Below are positions 51,352 to 59,441 of a stretch of 64,000 nt of DNA, piece by piece. Location of the stretch: positions 1 through 64,000 of the forward strand of contig NZ_LBMU02000023.1 in NCBI RefSeq assembly GCF_001005085.2. The letters run 5' to 3'. The stretch comes from Streptomyces humi (lineage in GTDB: Bacteria; Actinomycetota; Actinomycetes; Streptomycetales; Streptomycetaceae). The translations under genes were made by a program, and so were the position numbers. The notes beneath the pieces were generated by a model that worked only from the letters and a program-made list of their open reading frames with translations, was not told where the DNA came from and made no database searches. How positions within the stretch are numbered: the stretch's first letter is position 1; each line of letters begins with the position of its first letter.

Positions 51352-52011
51352 ATGCGCCTGCTCCTCGTACGCCACGGGCAGACCCCGGCCAACGTCGACT
51401 ACCTGCTCGACACCGCCGTTCCGGGGCCCGGTCTGACCGCCCTCGGCGAACGGCAGGCGGCGGCCCTTCCCGCGGCCCTCGCCGACGAGGACATCGAGGC
51501 GCTGTACGTCTCCACCCTGACCCGCACCCGGCTCACCGCGGCCCCGCTGGCCGCCGCCCGCGGTCTCGAACCGATCGTCCGCGACGGCATCCGCGAGGTG
51601 TCCGCCGGCGACCTGGAGATGCTGCCCGGCCACTCCGGGGCCGGCGAGGAGTACATGCGGACCGTGTTCGCGTGGGCGGCCGGCGACACGGGGCTGCGCA
51701 TGCCGGGCGGCGAGACCGGCACGGAGGCGCTGGGCCGCTACGACGCGGTGGTCGCGGAGGCGTTCGCGAGCGGGGCCGGGACGGTCGCCATGATCAGCCA
51801 CGGCGCCGCGATCCGGCTGTGGACGGCGGCCCGCGCCTTCAACGTCGACGTCCCCTACGCCGCGTCCCGGCCCCTGGACAACACCGGCGTGGTGATCCTG
51901 GAGGGCTCCCCTGCGGACGGCTGGAAGGCGCTGTCCTGGGAGGGGGCCGTGGTGGAACCGACAGGGGCGAGCGGGCCGACGGGCGAGGTGGTGGAAGACC
52001 TGGCCGAGTGA
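51352..52011 (+). CDS. Histidine phosphatase family protein
   Basis: 219 aa. The catalytic RHG is at the start (LLLVRHGQTPANVDYLLD), with the second histidine in MISHGAAIRLW; the arginine and acid partners are in YVSTLTRTRLTAAPLA and the REVSAGDLEMLPG segment. The fold removes phosphate from sugars or small phosphoesters (cofactor-dependent phosphoglycerate mutase branch). ATG at 51352; the GTG at 51334 is possible but extends the family start. Confidence 0.9.
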   Translation: MRLLLVRHGQTPANVDYLLDTAVPGPGLTALGERQAAALPAALADEDIEALYVSTLTRTRLTAAPLAAARGLEPIVRDGIREVSAGDLEMLPGHSGAGEEYMRTVFAWAAGDTGLRMPGGETGTEALGRYDAVVAEAFASGAGTVAMISHGAAIRLWTAARAFNVDVPYAASRPLDNTGVVILEGSPADGWKALSWEGAVVEPTGASGPTGEVVEDLAE

Positions 52012-52038
52012 CGCCGGGTGCGGGTGCGCGGTGGTTGC

Positions 52039-52110
52039 TCGCGCAGTTCCCCGCGCCCCTTTCAGGGGCGTCCACTCGGCGCCCCTTCAGGGGCGCGGGG
52101 AACTGCGCGA
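52039..52110. repeat. Large inverted repeat, common Streptomyces intergenic element
   Basis: Perfect 22-bp arms (52039-52060 with 52089-52110, containing GCGCAGTTCCCCGCGCCCCT) enclose a 28-base loop that has its own AGGGGCG/CGCCCCT stem. From memory this sequence is a very common intergenic inverted repeat in Streptomyces genomes and may act as terminator or a protein site. It separates the histidine phosphatase gene from the ABC-F gene. Confidence 0.85.
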
Positions 52111-52155
52111 CCAGCCCCCACCGGGCCGCACCCGAAGGACTGCCTCGATAACGGT

Positions 52156-52185
52156 TTGCCCCACCCCCGGTGGGCCCCGCAGAAT
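52156..52185 (+). promoter_or_regulatory. ABC-F promoter with operator-like palindrome in the spacer
   Basis: TTGCCC (52156-52161), an 18-base spacer and CAGAAT (52180-52185) give a good -35/-10 pair. The palindrome CCCACC-CCC-GGTGGG (52160-52174) overlaps the -35 and fills the spacer. The ATG at 52194 lies 8 bases past the -10, with no ribosome site, so the mRNA is probably leaderless. No regulator is known. Confidence 0.5.
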
Positions 52186-52193
52186 CCCTGACC

Positions 52194-53813
52194 ATGGGAC
52201 ATCTGGAAGCCGCGCACCTTGAGTACTACCTCCCCGACGGGAGGGCGCTGCTCGGCGACGTCTCCTTCCGGGTCGGTGAGGGCACCGCCGTCGCCCTGGT
52301 CGGCCCCAACGGCGCCGGCAAGACGACCCTGCTCCGGCTGATCTCAGGCGAGCTGAAGCCGCACGCCGGCACCGTCACCGTGAGCGGCGGCCTCGGCGTG
52401 ATGCGCCAGTTCGTGGGCTCCGTACGCGACGAGACGACCGTGCGCGACCTCCTCGTGTCGGTCGCGCCGCCCGGCATCCAGCAGGCCGCGCGGGCCGTCG
52501 ACAAGGCCGAGCACGCCATCATGACCGTCGACGACGAGGCCGCCCAGCTGCACTACGCGCAGGCCCTCGCCGACTGGGCCGAGGTGCGCGGCTACGAGCA
52601 CGAGACGCTGTGGGACATGTGCACCACGGCCGCCCTCGGGGTGCCGTACGACAAGGCGCAGTGGCGGCAGGTCCGCACGCTCTCCGGCGGCGAGCAGAAG
52701 CGGCTGGTGCTGGAGGCGCTGTTCCGGGGCGCCGACGAGGTGCTGCTCCTCGACGAACCGGACAACTACCTGGACGTCCCCGGCAAGCGCTGGCTGGAGC
52801 AGCAGCTGAAGGAGACCCGCAAGACGGTCCTGTTCGTCTCCCACGACCGCGAACTCCTCTCCCTGGCCGCCGAGAAGATCGTCTCCGTGGAGCCCTCGCC
52901 CACCGGAGCCGACGCCTGGGTGCACGGCGCCGGGTTCGCCACCTACCACGAGGCCCGCCGTGAACGCTTCGCCCGTTTCGAGGAGTTGCGCCGCCGCTGG
53001 GACGAGAAGCACGCCCAGCTGAAGAAGCTGGTCCTGACGCTCCGTCAGGCGGCGGCGGTCTCCCACGAGATGGCGTCCCGGTACGCGGCGGCGCAGACCC
53101 GGCTCCGCAAGTTCGAAGAGGCCGGACCGCCCCCGGAGCCGCCGCGCGAGCAGGACATCAGGATGCGCATCAAGGGCGGCCGTACCGGCGTCCGCGCCGT
53201 CACCTGTGAACAGCTCGAACTCACCGGCCTGATGAAGCCGTTCGACCTGGAGGTCTTCTACGGCGAACGGGTCGCCGTGCTCGGCTCCAACGGCTCCGGC
53301 AAGTCGCACTTCCTGCGGCTGCTGGCCGGCGAGGACGTGGCGCACACGGGACAGTGGAAGCTGGGCGCCAGGGTGGTGCCCGGCCACTTCGCCCAGACGC
53401 ACGCCCACCCCGAGCTGGAGGGCCGCACCCTCCTGGACATCCTGTGGACGGAACACTCCCAGGACCGCGGTGCGGCCATGTCCCGGTTGCGCCGCTACGA
53501 GCTCACCCAGCAGGCCGAGCAGACCTTCGAGCGCCTGTCGGGCGGCCAGCAGGCCCGGTTCCAGATCCTGCTGCTGGAGCTTCAGGGCGTGACCGCGCTG
53601 CTCCTCGACGAGCCGACCGACAACCTCGACCTGGAGTCCGCCGAAGCCCTCCAGGAAGGGCTCGAGGCCTTCGACGGCACGGTCCTCGCCGTCACCCACG
53701 ACCGCTGGTTCGCCCGCTCCTTCGACCGCTACCTGGTCTTCGGCAGCGACGGCCGGGTCCGGGAGGCCACCGAGCCGGTGTGGGACGAGCGCCGGGTGGA
53801 GCGCGTGCGGTAG
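52194..53813 (+). CDS. ABC-F family ATPase (ribosome-acting)
   Basis: 539 aa with two ABC ATPase domains and no membrane helices. Domain 1: Walker A GPNGAGKTT, signature LSGGEQKR, Walker B VLLLDEPDNY. Domain 2: GSNGSGKSH, signature LSGGQQAR, Walker B ALLLDEPTDN. The linker (about residues 250-330, helical, Arg/Lys-rich, RFARFEELRRRWDEKHAQLKKL) is the P-site/ribosome-interaction part. These proteins act on ribosomes as translation factors or antibiotic resistance determinants. Promoter: see 52156. Confidence 0.92.
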   Translation: MGHLEAAHLEYYLPDGRALLGDVSFRVGEGTAVALVGPNGAGKTTLLRLISGELKPHAGTVTVSGGLGVMRQFVGSVRDETTVRDLLVSVAPPGIQQAARAVDKAEHAIMTVDDEAAQLHYAQALADWAEVRGYEHETLWDMCTTAALGVPYDKAQWRQVRTLSGGEQKRLVLEALFRGADEVLLLDEPDNYLDVPGKRWLEQQLKETRKTVLFVSHDRELLSLAAEKIVSVEPSPTGADAWVHGAGFATYHEARRERFARFEELRRRWDEKHAQLKKLVLTLRQAAAVSHEMASRYAAAQTRLRKFEEAGPPPEPPREQDIRMRIKGGRTGVRAVTCEQLELTGLMKPFDLEVFYGERVAVLGSNGSGKSHFLRLLAGEDVAHTGQWKLGARVVPGHFAQTHAHPELEGRTLLDILWTEHSQDRGAAMSRLRRYELTQQAEQTFERLSGGQQARFQILLLELQGVTALLLDEPTDNLDLESAEALQEGLEAFDGTVLAVTHDRWFARSFDRYLVFGSDGRVREATEPVWDERRVERVR

Positions 53814-53894
53814 GAGGCCCGCGGGCCCGGATGTTCGTACAGTGGAGGCAGGAATCCGGACCGCCGGGACCCACACGACGAGCGGGGTACCACC

Positions 53895-54152
53895 ATGACC
53901 GGAGTCGACCCCAGCCGGCTGGACGAACAGCAGCTCATGAAGGAGCTGGAGACCATCCACCGGACGCGCCACGACACCCTGCTGTACGGCTCCAACGACG
54001 CGCTGCGCGCCCACAACGAGCGCATGGCCCAGCTGGAGGGCGAGTACCTGCGCCGTAATCCGCGCCGCCCCGTCGCCGCCGGCCGCACCCGGGAAGGTGC
54101 CCGGGAGCGCAGCTGCGCCGAGGCCGCGACGCCGCGGACCCCGGCGAGCTGA
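53895..54152 (+). CDS. DUF6158-like small protein
   Basis: 85 aa, polar and helical: VDPSRLDEQQLMKELETIHRTRHDTLLYGSNDALRAHNERMAQLEGEYLRRNP. This matches from memory the actinobacterial DUF6158 family, about 70-90 aa, of unknown role. The last 20 residues are low complexity. ATG preceded by ACGAGCGGGG, a weak ribosome site. It lies 81 bases after the ABC-F gene. Confidence 0.75.
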   Translation: MTGVDPSRLDEQQLMKELETIHRTRHDTLLYGSNDALRAHNERMAQLEGEYLRRNPRRPVAAGRTREGARERSCAEAATPRTPAS

Positions 54153-54179
54153 GCGCCGCCGCGCCGCCGGGTCCCCGGC

Positions 54180-54731
54180 TCAGCCGCCGGCCCGGCCGGT
54201 CTCGGCGAACACGTCGAGGAAGGCCTCGCAGAACGCCTTGAGGTCGTCCGGTTTACGGCTGGTCACCAGCTTGTTCGGGCCGCCGTCGCAGACCTTGACC
54301 TGCTCGTCCACCCAGGTGCCGCCCGCGTTGCGGATGTCGGTCCGCAGGCTCGGCCAGGACGTCAGGGTCCGGCCGCGCACCACGTCGGCCTCGATGAGCG
54401 TCCACGGCGCGTGGCAGATGGCGGCGACCGGCCGGCCCGCGTCGAAGAAGCCCTTCACGAACGCGACGGCCTTCTCGTCCGTCCGCAGGAAGTCCGGGTT
54501 GGCGACCCCGCCCGGCAGCACGAGCGCCCCGAACGACTCCGCCGACGTCTCACCGACCACCTCGTCCACCGGGAACGTGTCGCCCTTGTCGAGATGCTCG
54601 AAGCCCTGGATCGTCCCCGGCGCCGTCGACACCAGCACCGGCTCGTGCCCGGCGTCGGACGCCGCCTTCCACGGCTCGGTCAGCTCCACCTGCTCGACGC
54701 CCTCGGGCGCGGCCAGAAACGCGATCCGCAT
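54180..54731 (-). CDS. DJ-1/PfpI family protein (type 1 glutamine amidotransferase-like)
   Basis: 183 aa. Catalytic cysteine in the nucleophile elbow AAICHAPW, with Glu in the family position (LTEPWKAA) and a histidine next to the cysteine. The PfpI family includes general stress proteins such as YraA and deglycase-like enzymes. The upstream region has a sigma-B-like promoter match (54768-54792), consistent with stress use. ATG at 54731; a further start at 54752 exists. Confidence 0.9.
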   Translation of the reverse strand: MRIAFLAAPEGVEQVELTEPWKAASDAGHEPVLVSTAPGTIQGFEHLDKGDTFPVDEVVGETSAESFGALVLPGGVANPDFLRTDEKAVAFVKGFFDAGRPVAAICHAPWTLIEADVVRGRTLTSWPSLRTDIRNAGGTWVDEQVKVCDGGPNKLVTSRKPDDLKAFCEAFLDVFAETGRAGG

Positions 54732-54767
54732 GATGCTCACTACCTTCCGCATGGGGGTGCCGCACGC

Positions 54768-54792
54768 GTACCCGGGGACAGGGCACCGACAC
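54768..54792 (-). promoter_or_regulatory. Sigma-B-like promoter candidate of the DJ-1/PfpI gene
   Basis: On the minus strand GTGTC (54792-54788), a 14-base spacer and GGGTAC (54773-54768) match GNNTN-N14-16-GGGTAY. Start of RNA would be near 54760, about 29 bases before the ATG. The match is the same form as that ahead of the gas vesicle operon. A few chance matches are expected in a window this size. Confidence 0.4.
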
Positions 54793-54969
54793 GGGGATTC
54801 GACCGCCGGCTCGTGACCTGCCGGTTCCGGGCGGTCAGGTCACCCGAAAGAGTGCGGGTGTCCCGCGAATGGGGTCCGGCCGCGCGCGGCGCCGGGCGGG
54901 GCGGGCTGTGATGGCTGCGGGGGTACGGGCCCCGTGCCCCCGGAGTCGTACGTGCGAGGAGTCCCACCC

Positions 54970-55983
54970 ATGCGCCGCACCGCTCGGGCCCTGTCCGTCG
55001 CCGTCCTGGCGGGTGCCGCGTTCGGCGTCGCCGGTACGGCCGCAGCCGTGTCCTCCGCCGCCGGGGCGAGCCCCGTCAGCTGCCAGAGCCGTACGGAGGG
55101 TGCCGGCCCGGCGGGCACCGGCGGCGACGGCACCCGTACCACCGACGGGGCCTGCCCCGCGGCCGGCGTCGGCCGGCAGCCGTCCTGGACCCCGCCGGCC
55201 GCAGCCGACCCGGGCGTCCCAGGCATCCCACCGGCCGACGACGGCACGGGACCGGGGAGCGCTGCGGGCCTGGTCCCGCCCGGGGACGGCGTCATGGATC
55301 CGCAGGACGGCGCAGGCCTGGTCCCGCCCAGGGACGGCGTCATGGATACGCAGGGCGGCGAGGGCCCGGTCCCGCCCGGGGACGGCGTCATGGATCCGCA
55401 GGACGGAGGGGGCCCGGTCCCGCCCGGGAAAGAGGCCCCGGTTCCTCACGGGGACGGCGGTGCCGGGGATCCCGGTGGCGACGGCGGGACGACCGTGCAC
55501 GGCGACGGCGGCGGTGCGGATGGTCATGGCGACGGCGGCGGGACGGCCGTGCACGGGGACGGCGGCGGTGCGGATGGTCATGGCGACGGCGGCGGGACGG
55601 CCGTGCACGGGGACGGCGGCGGTGCGGATGGTCACGGCGGCGGCGGCACGGGCGGCTGGCAGGGCGGGGAGCGGCCCTGTTCCGGTGACACGCGGCAGCA
55701 GTGCGGAGGCGACGGACAGGAGTGCGGTGGCGCTCGGGGCGGTGACACGGCCTGTGCCCCGGCGGGCGTGCAGCACGGCGTGCAGGCCGGGGACGGCGGC
55801 GCCTACAACGGTTCCGTGCCCGCCCTGGCCGCGGGCGCGCTGCTGATCGCGGCCGCCTGCTGCGGCGCGGTGTACCGGGTGTGCGGCGGCGGACCGGGCC
55901 GGCTCTGGGGCGGGCGGTCCGGTCGGATGTGGGGCGGGCGGTCCGGTCGGCTGTGGGGCGGGCGGGCCCGCGCGGACGGGTGA
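54970..55983 (+). CDS. Secreted, Gly/Asp-rich tandem-repeat protein with C-terminal membrane anchor
   Basis: 337 aa. Signal peptide at about 1-25 (MRRTARALSVAVLAGAAFGV, then AGTAAA). Repeat block A (55267-55410) has three 16-residue units of the form GLVPPGDGVMDPQDGA. Repeat block B (55495-55656) has three 18-residue Gly/Asp/His units (HGDGGGADGHGDGGGTAV). Then a Cys-containing part (CSGDTRQQCGGDGQEC), a hydrophobic helix (VPALAAGALLIAAACCGAVY) and a basic end of WGGRSGR repeats. It looks like a surface-anchored low-complexity protein; the function is unknown. ATG at 54970. Confidence 0.75.
   Translation: MRRTARALSVAVLAGAAFGVAGTAAAVSSAAGASPVSCQSRTEGAGPAGTGGDGTRTTDGACPAAGVGRQPSWTPPAAADPGVPGIPPADDGTGPGSAAGLVPPGDGVMDPQDGAGLVPPRDGVMDTQGGEGPVPPGDGVMDPQDGGGPVPPGKEAPVPHGDGGAGDPGGDGGTTVHGDGGGADGHGDGGGTAVHGDGGGADGHGDGGGTAVHGDGGGADGHGGGGTGGWQGGERPCSGDTRQQCGGDGQECGGARGGDTACAPAGVQHGVQAGDGGAYNGSVPALAAGALLIAAACCGAVYRVCGGGPGRLWGGRSGRMWGGRSGRLWGGRARADG
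55267..55410. repeat. In-frame tandem repeat, 3 x 48 bp
   Basis: Three 48-base units (55267, 55315, 55363) code for GLVPPGDGVMDPQDGA-like peptides and a partial fourth follows. Together with the 54-bp block downstream they make the secreted protein highly length-variable in principle. Confidence 0.85.
55495..55656. repeat. In-frame tandem repeat, 3 x 54 bp
   Basis: Three nearly identical 54-base units start with GTGCAC at 55495, 55549 and 55603. They encode 18-residue His/Gly/Asp-rich repeats. The DNA identity between units is close to complete, which favours recent expansion or gene conversion. Confidence 0.85.
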
Positions 55984-56100
55984 CACGGCCGGAGGCGGGT
56001 ACCCCGGAGCGACCACTCCGGCACCGTACGCCGTGCCCCGACGGCGGAACACGGCCCGGACCGGACAGCACACGGCACCACGGACTGCGCGGAGGCGGAC

Positions 56101-57438
56101 ATGCGGCGGACGGACCCCGAGGGCCACGGACCGGCGCACGGCACGGCCGCCGGGAGCCGGGCGCGGGCGCACGAGCCGGCCGCCGGGGAGGACCTGCCGT
56201 CGTCGGCCGTGGGACACGGGCCGGTCCGTTACGGTCCGCCCCTGCCCGACGACGGGCTGCCCGTCCTGCCCGACCTGTCCGCCGTGCTGGCCGCCGCCGC
56301 GAGCCGGGGCGCGGAGGAACCCGTCGGCGGCGGGCCGGCGCTGCTGGACGCGGCCCGCGGCTACTGGGAGCGGCGCGGGCTGCCCGTGGCGGCCGGCCGG
56401 GTCACCGCCGGGCCCGGTGCCCCCGCCCTGCTGCTCGCGCTCACCGCCGCGCTGGGCGGCGACGTCCTGGTGCCGCGCCCCTGCGCCGCCTGGTGGGCGC
56501 CGTACGCCCGGCTGCTCGGCCGGCCCGTCTTCCACGTGCCGACCCCGGCCGAGTCCGGCGGCGCTCCCGACCCCTACGCGCTGCTGGAGACCGTGCGCCG
56601 GGTCCGCGACGAGGGCGGCGACCCGCGGCTGCTCGTCCTCTCCGTCGCCGACGACCCGACCGCCACCGTCGCCCCGCCCGAGCTGCTGCACGAGACCGTC
56701 GAGGCGGCGGCCGCCGAGGGGCTGCACCTGGTCAGCGACGAGACCTGGCGCGACACCGTGCACGCCCCGGACGCCACCGTGCTGCTCAGCCCCGCCGAGA
56801 TGCTCCCGGACCGGGTCACCGTCGTGACGGACCTGGCAGGCGCCCTGCTGCCGGCGGGCTGGCCCGCCGCCGTCGCCCGGTTCCCGGCGGGCGACACCGG
56901 GGCCGCCCTGCACGCGCGCGTGCTCGACGTCCTCACCGCTATGGGCGCCCGCCTCGCCGGCCCCGTCGCGTTCGCCGCGGGGCACGCGCTGGACGAACCC
57001 GAGGCGGTGGTCGTACGCCGGGCGGCCGCCGTACGGCTGCACGCGCGCCTGGCCGCCGCCGCGCACACCGCGGTCGTCGCCGGCGGCGCGCTGGCCCGGC
57101 CCCCGCAGGCCGGCCGGCACCTGTACGCCGACCTGGAGCCGCTGCGCTCCGGACTCGCGGGCCAAGGAGTCGGCGACGCACAGGAGTTGGAGGAATTCCT
57201 CACCGCACGGCTCGGCATGCCCGCCCCCGGCGGCCACCGCTTCGGCGACGATCTCGGCGCGCTGCGCGTGCGGTTGGCGACCGGGCCGCTGCTGGGCGGG
57301 ACCGAGGCAGAACGCCAGGAATGCCTCACGTCCCCCGCGCCGTTGGAACTGTCACACGTGCAACGCGCGTTGATGTCCTTGAGGTCGGTACTCGACGATC
57401 TCCGCGACGACGCTCAGCGATGGGAGCCTCCTCGATGA
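56101..57438 (+). CDS. Aminotransferase-fold (class I/II) protein without any lysine
   Basis: 445 aa. The order of helices and strands fits a class I/II PLP-dependent aminotransferase: AARGYWERRGLPVAAGRVTAGPGAPALLLALTAALGGDVLVPRP, PDPYALLETVRRVRDEGGDPRLLVLS, and LHLVSDETWRDT with the D of the PLP ring-nitrogen site. At the lysine position the chain reads VVTDLAGALLPAGWPAA, with no Lys. By eye the whole chain has no lysine, so a Schiff base with PLP cannot form. It may be a regulator, a scaffold or a different catalyst. Its TGA overlaps the ATG of the next gene, so it is co-translated with an MBL hydrolase. Confidence 0.8.
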   Translation: MRRTDPEGHGPAHGTAAGSRARAHEPAAGEDLPSSAVGHGPVRYGPPLPDDGLPVLPDLSAVLAAAASRGAEEPVGGGPALLDAARGYWERRGLPVAAGRVTAGPGAPALLLALTAALGGDVLVPRPCAAWWAPYARLLGRPVFHVPTPAESGGAPDPYALLETVRRVRDEGGDPRLLVLSVADDPTATVAPPELLHETVEAAAAEGLHLVSDETWRDTVHAPDATVLLSPAEMLPDRVTVVTDLAGALLPAGWPAAVARFPAGDTGAALHARVLDVLTAMGARLAGPVAFAAGHALDEPEAVVVRRAAAVRLHARLAAAAHTAVVAGGALARPPQAGRHLYADLEPLRSGLAGQGVGDAQELEEFLTARLGMPAPGGHRFGDDLGALRVRLATGPLLGGTEAERQECLTSPAPLELSHVQRALMSLRSVLDDLRDDAQRWEPPR

Positions 57439-58679
57439 CGCAGCAGACGCAAGAGTCAGGGTCCGCCACGACGACCGCTGCCACGACAACCGCCGCCACG
57501 ACGACCGCCGACACGCCGCCTGCCGACCCGCCCGCCTCCACGCCGACCGTTGTCACAGCGCCCACCGCCACGCCGACCGTTGTCACAGCGCCCGCCTCCG
57601 CACCGTCCACTGCCCCACCGGCCGCCGTGCCGGCCCGGAGTCCCGCCGTCCCCACGGCCCCGGCGCCGGTCACGCCCCCTTTCCCGCCGCTCGCCGAACC
57701 CCGTGCGCTGGGTGAACTCCGGGTCTGGCCGCGGACGTTCCACGACCGCCTGACCGCCCCGCTGCCCGGTCTCAAGGCCATGGCCCGCTTCGCCCGTGAG
57801 GGCTCGGTCCGCCCCGGCCGCCAAGGGCTCGCCGACATCCCCCGGCTGCCCTACGAACCCGGCCCGCTGCCCCGGGCCGACGTCGGCACGGTCGCCGTCA
57901 CCTGGGCGGGACACGCCAGTTGGGTCGTCCGGATCGGCGGCCTCACCGTCCTCACCGACCCCGTCTGGTCCCGCCGGATCCTCGGCACCCCGGCCCGGGT
58001 GACCCCGGTCGGCGTTCCCTGGGAGACGCTGCCGCCGGTCGACGCGGTCGTCATCAGCCACAACCACTACGACCACCTCGACGCCCCCACCCTGCGCCGG
58101 CTGCCGCGCGATACCCCCGTCTTCGTGCCCGCGGGCCTCGGCGGCTGGTTCCGCCGCCGCCGCTTCACCACCGTCACCGAGCTGGACTGGTGGGAGGCGG
58201 CCCAACTGTCCGGTGTCCGCCTCGACTTCGTCCCGGCCCACCACTGGTCCAAGCGCACCCTCACCGACGCCTGTCACAGCCTCTGGGGCGGCTGGGTCCT
58301 CACCGGCCCCGACGGACAGCGCGTCTACTTCGCCGGCGACACCGGTTACGGCCACTGGTTCGACCGCATCGGCCGCCGTTACCCCGGCATCGACCTCGCC
58401 CTGATGCCGATCGGCGCCTACGACCCGCGCTGGTGGCTCAGCGACGTCCACCTCGACCCGGAGGAGGCGGTCCGGGCGACCCAGGACGTCGGTGCGCGAC
58501 GGATGGCCCCCATGCACTGGGGCACGTTCATCCTCTCGGCGGAACCGGTCCTGGAGCCGCTGACCCGGGTACGGGCCGCCTGGGAGAAGGCCGAACTGGC
58601 CCGCGAGGACCTGTGGGACCTGCCGGTGGGGGGATCGAGGATCCTGGAGCGTGCCCCGTCGGACAGCGCCGTCAACTAG
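57435..58679 (+). CDS. MBL-fold hydrolase, NAPE-PLD/UlaG type
   Basis: 414 aa. Residues 1-95 are a Thr/Ala/Pro-rich low-complexity segment with a 10-residue repeat TPTVVTAPTA/TPTVVTAPAS (30-bp DNA repeat at 57540-57596). The remainder is the zinc hydrolase: HNHYDHLD (HxHxDH), PAHHWSKR, FAGDTGYG and MHWGTF, as in NAPE-PLD-like enzymes. It may cut phosphodiester or lipid bonds. ATG at 57435 overlaps the aminotransferase-like gene stop (ATGA); GGGAG is 8 bases upstream. Confidence 0.9.
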   Translation: MTQQTQESGSATTTAATTTAATTTADTPPADPPASTPTVVTAPTATPTVVTAPASAPSTAPPAAVPARSPAVPTAPAPVTPPFPPLAEPRALGELRVWPRTFHDRLTAPLPGLKAMARFAREGSVRPGRQGLADIPRLPYEPGPLPRADVGTVAVTWAGHASWVVRIGGLTVLTDPVWSRRILGTPARVTPVGVPWETLPPVDAVVISHNHYDHLDAPTLRRLPRDTPVFVPAGLGGWFRRRRFTTVTELDWWEAAQLSGVRLDFVPAHHWSKRTLTDACHSLWGGWVLTGPDGQRVYFAGDTGYGHWFDRIGRRYPGIDLALMPIGAYDPRWWLSDVHLDPEEAVRATQDVGARRMAPMHWGTFILSAEPVLEPLTRVRAAWEKAELAREDLWDLPVGGSRILERAPSDSAVN

Positions 58680-58694
58680 AGCGCACCGTCAGAG

Positions 58695-58766
58695 GCGCGT
58701 GGAACCGCGCGTGGGACCGCGCGCGGAACCGCGCGTGGAACCGCGCGTGGGACCTCGCGAGGAAGC
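58695..58766. repeat. Tandem repeat, 6 x 12 bp
   Basis: Units of the form GCGCGTGGAACC run from 58695 to 58766, directly after the MBL gene stop and before the convergent DedA gene. The last unit is degenerate (TCGCGAGGAAGC). As at 31592-31651, the 12-base period creates long open frames on the other strand that are not genes. Confidence 0.9.
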
Positions 58767-58796
58767 ACAACGGCACCCGCGCCCCGCGACGCGCCG

Positions 58797-59441
58797 TCAC
58801 CCGGCCGACCGAACCCGCCGCCACACTCCCGGTGCCACACTGATCACCACCGTCAGCGCGACCGCCACCACGACCCCCTCCCACGGCTCCGGGAACAACG
58901 ACCCACCCAGAATGCCGATCACCTGATACGTCGCCGCCCACGCCAGACAGGCGGGCCCGTTGCCCCGCGCGAACCGCCTCAGCGGCCACTCGGCCAGCAG
59001 ACACGCCAGCATCACCGGTATGCGCCCGGCCGGCACCAGCCGGGACAGCACCAGGACCGCCACCCCGTGCTCGGCCAGTTTCGACTGCGCCTGCTCCAGC
59101 CGCTCCTCCGGCGCCCGCGAACGTATCGCCTCCAGCCACCGCGACCCGTTCTTCGACCGCAGCCCGCGCCGCCCCAGCCAGTACAGTGCCGCGTCCCCGA
59201 GGAAGGCCGCGAGCGACGCCGTCACGAACACCAGCGCCAGCGCGAACGGTGCCGTCTGGTGGAACGCCACCACCGCCGCCGAACTCACCAGTGCCCCCGT
59301 CGGCACCACCGGCACCAGCGCCCCGATCAGCACCAGCAGGAACAGGGTCGGATAGCCGATGGCCTGCTGTGCGGACTCCACGGACGAGGTGGTCGCCGCC
59401 GTGGACCCGGCCGCGGCCGTCACGACCAGCAGCAGTCTCAC
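58797..59441 (-). CDS. DedA/SNARE-associated family membrane protein
   Basis: 214 aa. The DedA pattern is clear: hydrophobic helices at about 27-50, 57-85, 120-145 and 180-205, with PTGALVSSAAVVAFHQ, GDAALYWLGRRGLRS and SRLVPAGRIPVMLACLLAEWPLRRF. This family helps membrane lipid transport and proton homeostasis. Start GTG at 59441 overlaps the stop of the MBL gene (GTGA). It is convergent with the NAPE-PLD-like gene. Confidence 0.9.
   Translation of the reverse strand: MRLLLVVTAAAGSTAATTSSVESAQQAIGYPTLFLLVLIGALVPVVPTGALVSSAAVVAFHQTAPFALALVFVTASLAAFLGDAALYWLGRRGLRSKNGSRWLEAIRSRAPEERLEQAQSKLAEHGVAVLVLSRLVPAGRIPVMLACLLAEWPLRRFARGNGPACLAWAATYQVIGILGGSLFPEPWEGVVVAVALTVVISVAPGVWRRVRSAG

Noticed and set aside
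55881..57434. In-frame extension upstream of the MBL hydrolase gene
   Set aside because: The 518 upstream codons lie in another frame of the aminotransferase-like gene; the ATG at 57435 has a ribosome site and overlaps the previous stop.
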